Source of the DNA: Pomacea canaliculata
Lineage: Eukaryota; Mollusca; Gastropoda; Architaenioglossa; Ampullariidae
DNA length: 64,000 nt
NCBI RefSeq assembly: GCF_003073045.1
Contig: NC_037593.1
Span: forward strand, 23,307,868-23,371,867
Direction: 5' to 3'
The position numbers were made by a program, and so were the translations under genes. The notes beneath the pieces are model-generated. The model was not told where the DNA came from and ran no database searches. It worked only from the letters and a program-made list of their open reading frames with translations. This document shows positions 1-12,985 of this stretch, in pieces. Every line of letters starts with the position of its first letter. Position 1 is the first letter of the stretch.

Positions 1-1350
1 GTGGCACGCGCCCCGACAGCACGTTGCGCGTTCCTTTTTCCCGCCGCGGTCCTCCTCCTCCTCCCGCAGTTCTGGAACTTGGCGAGCTGGAGGACGTGGA
101 GTGAGCTCCCCTGGTGTCAGGTGCGCCTGCTGGGTTGTCCTCCCTGGTCAGAGGTGACGTGTTCGAGTCGAGGTAATGCACACGCAGCATGCCTTGTGAT
201 GTCACGGCACACGTCACCGAAGTGGGAGATGACCGGGGGGCGAAAGGTAGTCTCGGGGGTCAGCACCTGTGTGACAATTCCATTGGTGACCACACCTGGA
301 GGGTCAAAGGTTTGGTTGGGTGCGTGTCTGTATGTATGATGACTGGGGAAAGCTCAGTGCAAGATGCTGTTTCCCCCAAACACATTCAAACACGTCACGT
401 GATCATCAACACAGACACCTGTACTGTACATGGAGACCTTGACATGATTTCTGCCGGTGAAAAGGAAACGTTAAACATGTTAATTAGATGTTAATTCAAC
501 TGCTTCCTGTGTAAGATGAGACTGAAAGAAGTTGGGGAGGATTATTTTGTGGGAAAAAGCATCTCGTGCTGAGCTCAACCAGTCATTAAGAAAACAAACT
601 GCACGCGACTAGACATTCAGTCAACTACTGAGGGATTCCTTTGTCAGTTTTACTGACGCCCAGGTGTGCCATGTACAACAGTATATGGCATTTCAATATG
701 CATGTATATATTATGTAGATAAATGTTGCAGCCATGCGACCGGACTTCCTCAAACAAATTCGAACTGTCTCTCTCTCTCTCGCTTAATTACTTCATTTAC
801 GTAATTAATTTTTTGCCTGTAAAAATGGGTGAGGGCTAAATGGAAAAAAGAATTTTCTTTTTTTATTTTACCTCTCGTTAATAAACAATTGTCATCGTTA
901 TTGTCACACACACAAAGACAAAGAGGAAAACAGAATGTGGAAAGGAGGTGGGTATAGAGAGGTAGAGGCCCAGTAGCCACACGTCGTTTCACGTCGTCCT
1001 GTGCTTGTCTTCTGATCACGTGACTGCCACCCAAACACAGGCAAGTTCTCCAACCCAGTGCTCAGTGCACACACATCCCGCAGAACGTCTTTGGTTCGAA
1101 GCTTGCCGGAACCTGTAACTGGATCACCCCCCTTCTTCCACTCACCCAGCAAGTGTCCAGCAGATAGCAATACTTTACTTTTTTTATGGGATGAGGGGGC
1201 TAGGGTGAGCCACTACGCGATGGAACACACACACACCTCATCAGCCGTGGCTTCTTTTAAAGGGAAATAACCCGCAGCAAGTGAGCAGGGGTCTAAAGTG
1301 AAGTTACCTCCCATTATGATTCTATCCCCATTTCTTGACGTGTGACTGTC
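1..1350. other. Left edge, no supported gene
   Basis: I see no gene I can support here. The first 120 bases contain a pyrimidine-rich stretch ending in CAG followed by a short open frame with a stop at about 115, which could be the last exon of a gene lying off the left edge, but nothing confirms it. A short CT run lies near 768-783 and AT-rich sequence follows. Confidence 0.5.
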
Positions 1351-4300
1351 TTGGAAACGAGTCTTTGTAAGCAAGACTCCTGCTAATATTTCTTATTATT
1401 ACGAAGAGAAAGCATTACAGCTGCTGCCGGCCATGTAAAGCTCTTCATCAATTTCCACTCCTAGAAACTCCACAATTAAATCACGAGATTAATCATCGGC
1501 ACGATTCGAAAAAGGCTCAACAGTTCTTCACAAGACGGTAATCATTCACCCACATATGAAATACTTGATGAGATATTAATAATTAATTCACCAGATGTCA
1601 ATTATTGACTTTATACAGAACAAGGCTACTCAATGGGATGTTGCAAGATGACAGTGCCACCTCATGTAACACCCAGGAGCCACTAAAGTCCGCAAAAAGA
1701 CAGTGAAGGCATTTTGTGTTACAGCCAAAGGTCAATCTCATCAGGTCCTAACATTACCAAGCACTTCGATTAAAAAAATTTGAAAACCTCAAAGTGATTA
1801 GGGTACACGAAAGCAAGCTAACGATCAATAATAAACGCAGGAAGAAGACTTTTTACTTGAAGCAAAAATTATGACATAGCTCAAAACAAAACAAAAAATG
1901 ACAGAAAAACTAAAATTTTTTTCATTCTAATGAAGGCTGCGAACCTTGGTCCTTGGTTACTAAGACTGACCGATGCCTGACCCTTTATTGCTGGCATCAG
2001 TCACTTGCCTCACTCTCTGACCTTTGCCAGACATCACTGCGCATGCCTAGCACTGGTGTGAGCTGCCCCCAGACCATGCCCCTCCCGTCACGTGCACTGG
2101 GCACCCGGGACAGACTGTATTACCATCAGTGATGCGGGTGTCCTGAATACCCTGAGTGATGCCCTCGTCAGCAGTCGGCCAATTTATATTCCAGCTCACA
2201 TTGGATTTCCTCCACACTCCCCTAGGCGGCTCTAGTCGCTCTGGAAAAATGATGATGTGATGATTGACGAGATGGATTTCGCTGAGCCACTCGGACGCTG
2301 ATTATCGTCGACATCCTTTTGTTAATCGTCGAGCGATGATTCGGTGTCATCTTCTGCTTTGCTGAGGGAGAAGAGGGGAAGGGGTGGAAGGAAAGCCCGA
2401 GGGTGGGGGTACGGGCAGGAGAGCGATCAATCATCTTTTGTAACAGGTGACTTGTTCTGTCATGCGCACTCGCCACTTCCTCTTGCAGCGTGTCGTGCGC
2501 AGTTGACGACGGCTTCCTGTTGAGGTGCGGCTCGTCTCCAGATTCCATTCTCATCCACACTTATTAACCTTTTAAGGCGGATTAGTCAATTTGGAACTTT
2601 TTTCTCCTGACAATTTATCGTCCGACTTGGCTGTCTCGCCCTGGTCAGTCATTTTCTGAGAAAAGTAGGAATTTAAAATGTCTCCACAGCTAGACTTGTT
2701 GATGGTGGTAACAGTAAACATTTCTGGGCAGGTCCAAGTGAGTGCTACCTCCCTGGTACTCCCACTTCGTCTGTTTGATGTCGACACACATCGGTATGAC
2801 AGTCAAAACAAGTTCAAGTAAACAGATATTTGTGTGTCGTCTGTATGAGGACAGCAGCCCGCGGCATCATGGCTGCTGTGACATCGCCAAGCGTCAGATA
2901 AAGAGAGTCAGACAAGGCGTCAGCAGCTTGCTGTGACCTTTGCCCTCGTCTGCAAGTTTTTTCCTGTTCACCTTGCAAGTTTTGCGCCCTGTGGGCACTT
3001 CGATCTGCTGGGATGATGTTTAATTTCATAACGAGGTCTGGCGGCCACGTGACGGTCTCAGACAGTGTTTGCCTTCAGCGCCCTCTAGCGAGCAGGACAA
3101 GCGGTTTGCCGAGGCTAATGGAGTGCAGTCGTGTAGAGGCTGTCAGGCCTTTTTTTTTTTTTTTCTTTACACCCGTGGCATCCCAGCATTTAGATCGAAG
3201 CCAATAAGATGAGGGTTTCATTAGGATACAAAGGTGATAATCATGGGCTCAATGACAAACACGTTGATGTTTGTAAGGGGGACAAACATCAAATTTCACG
3301 AAGTGGACACATAGGTCATAGGCCAAGTGAGGTAGACTTCTTCCTTCTCGCTTTGCATCTCTGTCTCGCCGGTGTAGCGCCTTCTCTTTCTTATAGGCGG
3401 GTCCTGTCCCCTTAGTTCTCTGTCTCGGCTCTCATGTCTATTTGCTTTATTTTGTTTTCTTTTTTTCTCTTTAGTGGGGCGGCCTGGGTTGTTCTGGTTG
3501 TCTGTCTTCTCGTAATTCACGAAGTAGAGTTGTGCACAGAACTCGTGGACCTGCAAACTCTCAATATTCACTGCCAGCAACGGAGGAGCTCAAGTGCTGA
3601 AAGTCGTTGAACTCCTCCTCACACTAACAGGGGGACGGGGGGGGGGGTGTGGCCGCCGGTGGGCGGTGGGTGGGTGGCTCGGGGGGGAGAGGGTGGGGGG
3701 GTGGTGTAGGGCAGTGGGCGGGCGGGCGGGGGGGGGGGGGGGGGGTGGCCGGGTGGGGGTGGGGGTGGGGGGGGGTGCGGGGGGGGGGGTTACAATTATT
3801 ATTGTTGTATCAGTCTAAGAAACCATAAAGTTATCAGTATGATGCCGAACAAAGCAGGTTTAGCAAATGGTCGTTTCTCGATAAGGGTTCAATAGGTTAC
3901 ATTCCTTACTCTTGATTCTGTAGTCTTTCAGTTTGAGTTGGACGGGACAAAGATGAGACATGTCAGGTGGGTTAGACAGTGTTCAGGCACGTATAGTCAC
4001 ACCCATTCATTTCATCGGGTCTGTTCTGGGATTCACACGCCACAGGCAAAGCGAGATGGAAAGAAAACGAATGAGTGTGAAATGATCGGAAGGATAATAT
4101 GAAGGAATACTGGAACAGAAATATAGTCTATTGCCATCTACATTAGGGTTGTTTTATATTACCATCGGTATTACCAAGGCATATATATTACCATGTGAAT
4201 TTATATATATATATTATGTTACTTCTAAATTACCCACGAGGCCTGATAGATGTATATTATCATCTTGCATTTACCGGAATGTGGAATATTACCATGGTGA

Positions 4301-7300
4301 ATAAACATCTATAATGGAGTGGTTTGACGTAATATTCACCACCATGTACTCTCTATTACTATATCAGGCCCAATGTATTTGTACCATCTTATATTGGTCT
4401 CTCCTTCGTAGCTTCCACCTCGTGAAAGATGTGCTGACCAAAGTTGTTGTAAGGGTCCGGACACACATCCACACTGTATGGCAGATTTGGATTTCGAGGT
4501 TTATGCACATATAACCACTAGAAACCAACACTCAGTGATTCTGTCAGTTCCCGCTCTCAGCCACATGGCTGGAACGCACCTGAGAGCCGACTGGAACCGT
4601 GTCACAGTCAGTTACTGTGAAGTGTGCGAACACAGACTTTGACAAAAATCAATCCATCACATTCCGGGATAGTTGCATTGTCGCACTGTTCACTAACGTT
4701 TGTCTGGTACCGGAAGTTTCCCCTCTGAGGTACAAGGTACGACCGTTGCATCAGTCGCACAACCTGTCACAACCACCTACCCGCGAATTACTTTTTTTCC
4801 CGGCAGAAAAAAGCAGATCGTCATTCAAAACGCGGAAAAGTCTCTAGAGCTGCAAGCCTGTGAGTAAGCATGCGCCAACACTAGTCAACTTGTGCTCAGC
4901 CTGACACATGTCCTGGGCTCTCATCACAGCTTCGTTGAGTAACCGACACCTTTGCGTGCTTTCCCTGTCAGTGCACTCGGACATGCAGGTTGGGCTTTCC
5001 TTTTGTGTGAGTCAGGTTGAATGCGAAACCTGATGCGCCACAGGAACGTCGGTCTGGAAGGCGGGCATGCAAATTATCCGACTTGCCGGATTGGGCAATG
5101 CTCAAAACAAGACGTCAGGCGGCCACTCAGCGGCCTGATTCTGCAGGCGAACTTACATGGGTGGGGCAGGCCTGCCTTCGATCTTTTTGTTAGACGCAGT
5201 GCGTGCTCTTCCATCCTCGCCTCTGGCAAGGGGGCGTTAAAGTCCCTTATACGCCAAGTGAGAGTGTGTGTTAGGTATCTCCCGTCCTGGGTTGCATACC
5301 ACGCTGTGTGCTTACAAAACATGGGAAATCGAAACTCAATCGGGTGTCGTTCAAGCATGGTTATGAGATTCGAGCAAAGGAATCCAGCTGGTTTCTTGTG
5401 TTTTATGTCAGAGATAATGATCCGTCTTAGGCTACTAAAGCGTTTTGATTCAGGAAGTTTATATTATACATTGCTGAACGAGTAAGTCAGACATTTTAAG
5501 AGTTCGTATACAACTGGCAGAATAGGTGGTTCCGTTACTTAGTTGGTTCATATCAAATTGAGTTTTAGAAGTGGATCTTAGGTTTCGATCTGAATCGGTG
5601 TATAACGAGCATGCATAAACTGCGGAGGACATAGTAGTAGATTGTCGAGATCCGTTTGGACCAATAGGAAGGTTGAGCAGTTAATAATGTTGTCGACAGA
5701 CATGTTGTAGTTGTCACGGCACCACGCTGTTGCGTGTCCGGTGGAAGGTAAGAAGTCAGCCCTGATGAAGACCAAGGAGAAATATAATCTAGATGCATGT
5801 AGGGAGAGCACGAGCCGGAGGAATTGTCTCAACTCCTCCAGGACGATATATGCAGGTTGAACCACTGACATACACCATACTGCACTCATATATCTCCTTA
5901 CTTACCGTACGTTTATCTGGGTTCTGTGTTCCTCAAGGCAGTTGTTGCCGTCATCACCTCTTATAACTTTCACCTCTAACACGCCATGTCGTCTTCCTGC
6001 TCCACTCGTTCCACCTTTTCCATGTGCCGTCCATTCAATGGAGCCGCACACCGAGAGTTGGCTTGAGTTGTGGGTTACAAAAATCAAGTCTTGTACAACG
6101 TCGGTTGCAACCGTGGTGGCCGCAGGCCAAATCTGAACATTTTCCATCAACATTTCTATCAAACTCTGCGGTTTCTCCTATAGTCCATGCATGGGGAGGT
6201 CTACGGATGCGAGCTACAAGATGGTCTGTCTCGCTTGTTGCGGCTGTAGTTAGGCATTGAAGTACGGCGCTAGACTGAATGAGTCAGTAGTTTTTATAAG
6301 CGCGGAGAGGGCTTAAAGGTTCGAACAGGCGTCGGACTGTGGTGTTGAACGAGTTGGGTCACTGCGGCATCCGTGGGACTGTTTAGAGGAACTTTTCCTG
6401 GAATATGATCTCATGAGCATTGTCTATTCTAACTACCACCCAAGAGCAGCAGACTCCCAAATACTATGCTTTTTCCCAGTTCCCGTGAGCGCTTGGCCTG
6501 CGTTGCAGTTGTTATAGAATTGTCAAGTGACCAGGGTGATCATTAGCGGAAAGATGGGTGTATCGGCGAACTGTTAAAGGCGCAGATAGAGCGGAATAAT
6601 CATGTGAGAGCGAGCGCGAGCTGACACCTAGAAGAAGGATTCTAGTCACTATAAATCGAGATCTGGAAGCCGCATCAGATAATTCTGCCAAGTTTATAAT
6701 CACACACACTACTACGACACACCACTGGACATCACAGCATCTATGGACAACCAGCACTACCCACACGACTTACCTCACACACACAACCAACACTTACACC
6801 ACAACAGTACTCCTACGACTCGGTCACACGACACGATCAACGACGACAGCGTTAGCGCTCCCACACTACTTGCGAGCACACACATCACATCACATACCAT
6901 CACAAACACACGAGCCACATTCTTTAACCAGACACTTGACTCCCATCTCTATGATGTAGTTCACATGGTTACAACAGCGTGAAGTCGTGTGTTAGGTCGA
7001 GAAACAAGAAGATTTCCGATCGGAACTCATCGCGTAATCGCGGGTGTCTGAAATCACGTAGCTACCCAGCGCGCCCCCTGACCTCCTTGCACTCTGAAAC
7101 TCTAACCATCGACCGCCTCATACATGTAACTCCGCGTCGATTTATCCTCGCTTGGTTGGTCACAACCCCTGCGGACGTGCCCGTAAATACACAGACTACA
7201 TACGAAGTGTCAACTATGATGAAAAATCGGTGCTCTGCTCGTGCTCCTCTTCGGTGCTTTGCTTACAATCGCGATCCCCTTGCGCGTGTTTCACAGCGAC

Positions 7301-7671
7301 ATTGACAACAGTGGGTTGCTGGTGACTGGTGATAGCTTCGTCAGCATACTAGTGATGCATCTCTACTGAAGATTTGGTCTGAACTCGCCTATCATGTCAC
7401 CTCTGTTCGTTCTGTTCTACTTGCTTTGTTTGTATGAGCTCCATTGTTTTCCTTGCATGTTGATCGGGCTAAGGTCTGGTCGGCTCAAGGTTTTCAGTAA
7501 GTAGATCACCTGCATTACAGACGTAGTAGACTCCTGGATCCTGACGAACTATTCACGGTGTGCAGCTTCGACTCAGCTTAAAGCTAAGACACGGAGATAT
7601 CATGTAAAGTAAACGATGTGGTACTGCACTGACCGACCCTGGCTCTGAGAGTCCGCAAGCTACCACCACAT
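1351..7671. repeat. Copy A of a locus duplicated across the assembly gap
   Basis: This block aligns in order with the block right of the gap. Matching anchors include 1351/7790, 2280-2350/8640-8720, the poly-T at 3150/9523, 3800/9935, 4420/10450, 5330/11200 and 7371/12768. Copy A is about 20 percent longer than copy B. From its start to about 3600 it reads cleanly; beyond that it is inflated by scattered one- and two-base insertions. Open frames inside it are not shared with copy B, so none is called as a gene. The pattern suggests the poorly corrected end of a contig and not a biological tandem duplication. Confidence 0.85.
3629..3790. repeat. G-rich block unique to copy A
   Basis: About 160 bases made almost only of G runs with GGT/GGC interruptions. 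At the matching place in copy B (about 9915-9930) the flanks are nearly adjacent and the G-rich block is missing. It could be a true expanded G-rich array on one haplotype, but an artefact of the low-quality contig end is more likely. Confidence 0.7.
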
Positions 7672-7771
7672 NNNNNNNNNNNNNNNNNNNNNNNNNNNNN
7701 NNNNNNNNNNNNNNNNNNNNNNNNNNNNNNNNNNNNNNNNNNNNNNNNNNNNNNNNNNNNNNNNNNNNNNN
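7672..7771. other. Assembly gap, exactly 100 N
   Basis: One hundred N bases, the usual placeholder for a gap of unknown length between scaffolded contigs. It sits between the two copies of the duplicated locus, so the true gap is probably negative: the contig ends overlap. Confidence 0.98.
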
Positions 7772-7787
7772 CAGAAGATTCCTGGAA

Positions 7788-10700
7788 ACGAGTCTTTGTA
7801 AGCAAGACTCCTGCTAATATTTTCTTATATTAGAAGAGAAAGATTACAGCTGCTGCCGGCCATGTAAAGTCTCAATCAAATTCACTCTAGAATCCACAAT
7901 TAAATACGAGATTAATCATCGGAACGGATGAAAAAAGGCTCAAGTTTCTTCAAAACGGTAAGTCATTTCACAGCACATATGAAATACTGATGGATATTAA
8001 TAATAATCACCAGATGTCATATTCGCACTACAGACAAGGCTACTCAATGGGATGTTGCAAGATTCAGTGCCACTCATGTAACACCAGGACCTAAAGTCCG
8101 CAAAAATGACAGTATAGGCATTTTGTGTACAGCCAAAGGTCGATCTCATGCAGGTCCTACATTACAACATTCGATTAAAAAAATTTGAAAACCTCAAAGT
8201 GATTAGGTAACACAAGCATGCTAACGATCAATAATAAACGCAGGAAGAAGACTTTTTACTTTAAGCAAAAATTATGACATAACTCACAAAAAAAAAATGA
8301 CAGAAAAACTAAAATTTTTCTCATTCTAATGAAGGCTGCGAACCTTGGTCCTTGGTTACTAAGACTGGACCGATGCTGACCCTTATTGCTGGCAATATCC
8401 TTGCCTACTCTCTGACCTTTGCCGAATAGACATACAGCGCATGCCTAGACTGGTTGAGCTCCCCAGACATGCCCTTCGGTCACGTGCCTGGGCACCTCGG
8501 ACAGACTGTATTACCATCATGAGCGGGTGTTCCGAATCCTGAGTGTGCCCTCGTCAAGCCAGTCGGTCCAATTTATATCCGCCACATTGGATGTTCCTCC
8601 TACACTCACATGCGGCTCTTAGTCCTCTGGAAAAATGATGATGTGATGAGCTGCGATTATGGTTGCTGAGACTCGGCGCTGATGTACGTCGACATCTGTG
8701 TAATCGTCGAGCGATGATTCGGTGTCATCTTCTGCTTTGCTGGAGGGAGAAGAGGGAAGGGGTGAAGAAACAGCCGAGGTGGGGTGACGGGCAGGAGGCG
8801 ATTCAATCATCTTTTGTTAAAGGTGATTGTTCTGTCATTGCGCACTCGCACTTCCTCTTGCAGCGGTGTCGTGGTCGTTGAGACGGTTCCTTTGAGTGTG
8901 CGGCTCGTCTCCAGATTCCATCTCATCCACACTTATTAACTGTTTAGGCGGATTAGTCATTTGAACTTTTTTTCTGACAATTTTATGTCTCGACTGGCTG
9001 TCTCGCCTGGGTCGTCCATTTTCTGAGAAAAGTAGAATTTTAAATGTCTGCACAGCTATAACAGAAACTTTGGTGATGGTGGTACAGTAAACGATTTCTG
9101 GGCAGTCAAGTGAGTGCTATCCTCCTGGTACTCCCCACTTGGCGTCTGTTTATGTCGACACATCATAGGTATGAGTCAAAACAGTTCAAGTAAACAGGAT
9201 TATTTGTGTGTCGTCTTATGAGGACAGCACCCGCGTATCATGGCTGCTGTGACAGTCGCCAAGCGTCAGATAAATGAGAGTCAGACGAGAGGCGTCACAG
9301 CTTGCTGTGATCTTTGCCTCGTTCAATGTTTTTTTCCTGTTCTACTCTTGCAAGTTTTGCGCCCTGTGGCAATCGATCTGTCTGGATGATGTTTAATTTC
9401 ATAACGGAGGGTCGTGGCGGCCGGACGGTTCAGACAGTGTTTGCCTTCAGCGCTCGTAGCGAGCAGGACAAGCGGTTTTGTGCCGAGGCTAAGGAGTGCA
9501 GTCGTGTAGAGGCTGTCAGGGCTTTTTTTTTTTTTTTCTTTACACCCGTGATTCCCCAGCATTTAAATCGAGGCCAATAAGAATGAGGGTTTATTAGGAT
9601 AAAAGAGATCACATGACAAACACGTTGATGTTTGTAACAAACACAAACACAAACATGTACAAGGCCAAGTGAGTAGACTTCTTCCTTCTCTCATTCTGCC
9701 GGTGTAGCGCCTTCTCTTTCTTATGTCTGTCCCCTTATCTCTGTCTCTCTCATGTCTATTGCTTTATCTTTGTTTCTTTTCTTCCTTAGTAGCCTTTGTT
9801 CTGTTCGTCCTTCTCTATTCATGATACAGTGTCATTATGAACTCGTGACCTTGCAAACTCTCGAATTCACTGCAAGCTGAACGGAGGAGCTCTATGCGAA
9901 TGAGTCGTGAACTCTCTCAAACATCATGTACATTACAATTATTATTGTTGTATCAGTCTACAAAGTATCAGTATACAAAGCAGGTTACAATGGTCGTCTC
10001 GATAAGGTTCAAAGGTTACACTCTTGATTCTGGTAGTCTTTCAGTATGAGTTGGACGGGACAAAGATGAGACAGGGTTAGACATTGTCAGGCACATAGTC
10101 ATCCACCCATTCATGTCTCTATTCACACCCACAGGCAAAGCGAGAGGAAAGAAAACGAATTGAATAGATCGGAAGGATAATAATGAAGGAATACTAAACA
10201 GAAAATAATCTATTGCCATCTACATTATTGTTTATATTCCATCGGTATTACCAAATATATATTACCATGTGAATTTATATATTATATATTACTTCTAAAT
10301 TACCACCAATATGTATATTATCATCTTGATTACCATGTATATTACCATGAATAAACATCTATAATCTATAATACACCACATGTACATCTATATAGCCACA
10401 TGTATTACCATCTATATTGGAATCTCTCCCTGGTAGCTTCACCTCGTGAAAGATGTGCTGACAAAGTTTTGTAAGGTCCACCACATCCACACTTAGCAGT
10501 TTACGAGGTTTAGTAGAACCACTAGAACCACACTCAGGACTTCTGTCAGGTCCGCTCCAGCCACATGGAACAGCTCTGAGAGCCACTGGAACCCTCACAG
10601 TAGTTCTGTGAAGTGGCAAACACAGACTTTGACAAACAATCCATCACATTCCGGAAGTTCTTGCTCAACTGCACAAACCGTTTGTCGGATACCGGAAGTT

Positions 10701-12242
10701 CCCCCTCTGAGGTACAAGGACACGTTGCACAGTCGCACAAACCTGTCACAACACACCGGAATTTCTTTTTTTCCCAGAAAAAAGCAGATCGTCTTCAACG
10801 CGGAAGTCTCTAGAGCTGCAGCCTGTGAGTACGCATGCGCGCACACTATCACGTGCTCAGCCTGACAAGTCTCCACAGCTCGTAGAGTACCGGACACCTC
10901 GTCTTTCCCGTCAGGCACCGGGCCAGCAGGTTCGCTTCCTTTGTGGAGTCGGTTGCAGCGAACCATGCGCACAGAGAACGTGTCGGCGGCCATCAATTAT
11001 TCACGCCATGCATGTCAAACAAGAGCGCAGCGCCACACAGCGGCCATCCTGCACAACACAGGGTGGGGCAGCCTGCTTCGTCTTTTTAGGACCAGTCTCC
11101 TTCCATCTCGCCCTGGCAGGGGGCGTAATCCATGCAGTGAGAGTGTGTGTTGTCTCCCTGTCCGGTTGCTACCACGCTGTGGCTTCAAAACATGGATTCG
11201 GAAACTAATCGGGTGTCGTTCAAGATTTATGAGATCGAGCAAAGAAATCAGCTGGTTTCTTGTGGTTTTATCAGGAAGATAATGATCTCGTCTTACTATA
11301 AACAGTTTGATCAGGAAGTTTATAAATAATGTGACGAGTAATCAGACATTTTAAGAGTTCGTTACACTGGAGGAAGTGGTTCGTTAACTAGTTTCAATCA
11401 AATTGAGTTTTAGTGGATTTAGTTTCGATCATCGTGTACGAATGACAACGAGGACAAGTAAGAATGTCGAACTGTTTGGACAATAGGAAGGTGAGCAGTA
11501 AATAACTGTTGTCGACAGCAGGTAGTTGTCACGGCAACGCTTGGCGTGTCCTGGAGGTAAGAGGTCAGCTGATGAAACAAGAGAATATAATCTGAGAGCA
11601 TTCTGACCACAATCAGCGCAACTGGTCTCAGCCATCCACAGCCACCCCACACCCCACCCCACACCCCACTCTACACCCTATACACCACACCCATCTCTCT
11701 CTCCCACTCGCCACCTCCACTGCCCGCCAAATGGAGGCCACACCCGAGGTGGCTGATTGCTGGGTACAAAAACAAGTTCTTGACAACGGACGGTCACCGG
11801 GTGCCGCAGGCTAATCTGAACATTTCCATCAACATTATCATCAACCGCGTCCCTAACCATGCATGGAGGTATAGTGTGGAGCTACAAGACTGTCCCTGCT
11901 GTAGTTAGCATTGAAGTACGCGCAGACTGTGATGTCAGATGTTTCATAACCAGAGACTAAGGTTGAAAGGTCGGATGGTGTGACGATGAGGTCACTCCAT
12001 CATGGACTGTTAAAACTTCCTGGAAATATTCAAATGTTCAGTAACCCGAGCAAGACCCAAATAACACTTGTCACTTTGTACACTTTGCAGGAAGAAAGCA
12101 GGAATAATAAATGTTGTGTATGCTAATTTAGAAGGCAAAAGGTCAATCCCATGAGCACGTCACTGACACTAGAAGAGGATTCTAACAAACTAATCGAAGT
12201 GATCAGAATTTGAATATAAACACACACAACACACACACCACA

Positions 12243-12293
<51 letters not shown>

Positions 12294-12985
12294 GCTTCTG
12301 CACTAAATTCTTGGGTCCCACACCCCCTTCCACCACACTTGGAGGGACACAAAATTGAACTACCACACACGTACTGCACGCATTTTTTGCTGTAAGCAGA
12401 ACACTCACCACACATATACATATATTTACACACACACACATACACAGACATATGCACACAAATATTCTAACAGACTTGCATATAATGTCAATGACAACAG
12501 CGTAGGTTTATGAGAACAAAATTCCATGGAACTTCGGCGGTGTCTGAACACTGCTTCCCCTGACCCTGACTCTGACCCTAACCCATGACCCCTGCTAACA
12601 TGTCTGCGCTTCTCTCCTTGTTCCTTGTTCCTCGCGACCTCACCAACATCAAGGGCAATTCATTACATCGGGTGCTTGCCTCCTCCTCTCTGTTTCTTAC
12701 ACCTCCACCTCCTTTCCACGTGACACCTGTCTGTTTACCTCAGCTCTGTGATCATCTCTACAGACAACGATTTGGTCTGAGTGTTCATCAACTCTCGTCT
12801 GTTATATGTTTGTTTGTTTGTCTTATTGTTCCTGCTGTTATTGGTAGTGCGGCCAAGGTCCTCAGCTATGTGCCTCATTAAAGTATAATTATAATTAGTT
12901 GCGCTTTCTCCCAGCAAGACACGGATGAGAGTAGTCGAGTGTGACCCTGACCCCTGACCCTTGTTGAGACCGCTGCACACACAAG
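7788..12985. repeat. Copy B of the duplicated locus, right of the gap
   Basis: Second copy of the sequence at 1351-7671. Near the gap it is noisy and mostly missing single bases relative to copy A; it becomes clean to the right, opposite to the trend in copy A. It contains a poly-T at about 9523, a degenerate ATTACCAT-like AT-rich stretch around 10230-10400 and a long CA run. No open frame is conserved with copy A, so I call no gene. The right boundary is approximate because the final 40 bases of copy A align only loosely. Confidence 0.82.
12245..12291. repeat. (CA)n microsatellite
   Basis: A pure CA run of about 23 units, preceded by an interrupted CA stretch from 12220. The corresponding region of copy A (about 6700-6900) is a broken, error-like version of the same run. 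Confidence 0.95.

Noticed and set aside
80-116. Possible last coding exon at the left edge (CTCCTCCCGCAG followed by LELGELEDVE and stop)
   Set aside because: Only about 12 codons, with no upstream sequence to test the frame.
5021-5485. 154-codon open frame in copy A
   Set aside because: It is not conserved in the matching part of copy B and lies in the insertion-rich half of copy A, so it is an error product.
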